DNA of 7,395 nucleotides from RBG-16-66-20 sp964616875 (GTDB lineage: Bacteria; Pseudomonadota; Gammaproteobacteria; Burkholderiales; SG8-39). The notes beneath the pieces were generated by a model, which saw only the letters and a program-made list of their open reading frames with translations, had not been told where the DNA came from and made no database searches. The DNA is taken from the NCBI GenBank assembly GCA_964616875.1, contig CAZTSJ010000224.1:1-7395 (forward strand). The letters are read 5' to 3'. Shown piece by piece: positions 6,481-7,395 of the stretch. Position 1 is the first letter of the stretch, and every line of letters starts with the position of its first letter. Position numbers and translations under genes: made by a program.

Positions 6481-7395
6481 TTGTTTCATCGCGAAAGCGG
6501 CTACTACAAAACCAGCTACGCGGCCGACATGGCGCTCTACCCGCTGCCGATCGCGCGCTGGACGGTCGCCGTGATCGCGCTCGTGATGTGCAGCGCGCCG
6601 TTTTTCCTGCACGAGTACTACGTATCGATCATCAACCTGGTCCTCGTCGCCACGGTCGGCGCGCTGGGGCTCAATATCCTGGTGGGCTACACCGGGCAGA
6701 TCTCGATCGGGCATGCGGCGTTCATGTCGGTTGGCGCCTACACCGCCGCCAACCTTGCCGTGCGCCTCGATCTGCCGTTCTGGATCACGTTGCCCGCCGG
6801 CGGACTCATGGCGGCGGCGATCGGCGCGATTGTCGGCATTCCCAGCTTGCGCATCAAGGGTCTTTACCTTGCCATCGCCACGCTGGCCGGACAGCTCATC
6901 ATCGAGTGGACTATCAATCACGTGCCGTGGATCTCGGGCGGCGTGCAGGCCTCCATCGAGGTGCCGCGGCCCACGCTGTTCGGCACGCAGTTGAAAACCC
7001 AGTTCCAGCTCTACTGGTTCCTGCTGTTTTTCGCCGTGCTCGCCATCGTCGGCACGCTGAACCTGGTGCGCAGCCGCATCGGCCGTGCCTTCATTGCCAT
7101 CCGCGACCACGACATCGCCGCCGAGATCATCGGCATCAACATCTTCCGCTACAAGCTGCTCGCCTTCGCCATCAGTTCGTTCTATGCGGGGGTCACCGGG
7201 GTGCTCTACACCTACTACCTCGGCATCGCCAACTACGAGCAATTCACCCTCGTCACCTCGATCGACTACCTGGCGATGATCATCATCGGCGGTCTGGGCT
7301 CGATTCTTGGCTCCATATTCGGGGCAATTTTCGTAACCCTGCTGCCGATCGTCATCCGCCTGGGCATGGAGAACTGGGGCAGCTTTCTCTTCGGC
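6481..7395 (+). CDS. livM: Branched-chain amino acid-type ABC transporter permease (LivM-like), 3' end outside the window
   Basis: Reading from the TTG at 6481 gives 305 codons without a stop up to the window edge, so the gene is incomplete at its 3' end. LivM proteins of this kind are usually about 330-360 aa, so roughly 30-50 residues are missing. A polar N-terminal tail (MFHRESGYYKTSYAADMALY) precedes the first membrane helix (about residues 24-44). Family motifs are 'GYTGQISIGHAAFMSVGAY' (69-87), the coupling loop 'RAFIAIRDHDIAAEIIGIN' (202-220) and 'IIIGGLGSILGSIFGA' (267-282). It forms the second half of the inner-membrane channel with the LivH-like protein. The TTG start is supported by a Shine-Dalgarno sequence and by the tail resembling N-termini I recall from betaproteobacterial relatives; ATG 6529 is the alternative. 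The binding-protein and livF-like genes probably follow beyond the window. Confidence 0.9.
   Translation, partial: MFHRESGYYKTSYAADMALYPLPIARWTVAVIALVMCSAPFFLHEYYVSIINLVLVATVGALGLNILVGYTGQISIGHAAFMSVGAYTAANLAVRLDLPFWITLPAGGLMAAAIGAIVGIPSLRIKGLYLAIATLAGQLIIEWTINHVPWISGGVQASIEVPRPTLFGTQLKTQFQLYWFLLFFAVLAIVGTLNLVRSRIGRAFIAIRDHDIAAEIIGINIFRYKLLAFAISSFYAGVTGVLYTYYLGIANYEQFTLVTSIDYLAMIIIGGLGSILGSIFGAIFVTLLPIVIRLGMENWGSFLFG

Noticed and set aside
6127..7242. Minus-strand open frame of 371 codons opposite livH and livM
   Set aside because: Low-complexity Arg/Asp/Gly-rich translation, antisense to two clear membrane proteins.
1..7395. Searched for CRISPR repeats, tRNA-like cloverleafs, insertion-sequence ends and phage or defence genes
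   Set aside because: None seen by reading; the window is filled by ordinary metabolic and transport genes with short gaps.

Overview
The window looks like chromosomal DNA of a GC-rich proteobacterium. A betaproteobacterium of the Burkholderiales type is the best guess, from the high GC content, the codon use and the characteristic pairing of a branched-chain-amino-acid-type (Liv/HAAT) ABC transporter with acyl-CoA ligase genes. That assignment is inferred from gene content; there is no rRNA or other taxonomic marker here. No tRNA, rRNA, CRISPR array, insertion sequence, integrase or phage gene was seen.

Left part (1-1490): the 5' end of an enoyl-CoA hydratase/isomerase gene runs leftwards off the window. 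It is divergent, with a 30-bp gap, from a 2-hydroxychromene-2-carboxylate isomerase-like (DsbA/GST-kappa fold) gene. Next, in the same direction, comes a small lipoprotein with an endostatin/C-type-lectin-like domain. A strong GC-rich hairpin lies between the lipoprotein gene and the convergent gene that follows.

Middle (1536-2813, minus strand): a PaaK-type phenylacetate-CoA-ligase-like adenylate-forming enzyme whose P-loop motif departs from the canonical form. It is divergent from the transporter operon across a very short intergenic region.

Right part (about 2826-7395, plus strand): a tightly packed operon, livG-like ATPase / 642-aa long-chain-type acyl-CoA synthetase / livH-like permease / livM-like permease. 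The livM gene starts with TTG and runs off the right edge. Genes overlap by 4 and 8 bp or are 16 bp apart. The synthetase sits inside the transporter genes, so import and CoA activation of a carboxylic acid are probably coupled. The second ligase and the enoyl-CoA hydratase fit the same theme of acid uptake, CoA activation and beta-oxidation-like breakdown. The true substrate cannot be read from the sequence. The periplasmic binding protein and the second ATPase (LivF) expected for a complete transporter are not in the window and presumably lie just downstream.

Most of the window is intelligible as known families. The points most worth a second look are the altered P-loop of the PaaK-like ligase, the start codons of livG and livM, the compact divergent promoter region and the lectin-like lipoprotein.
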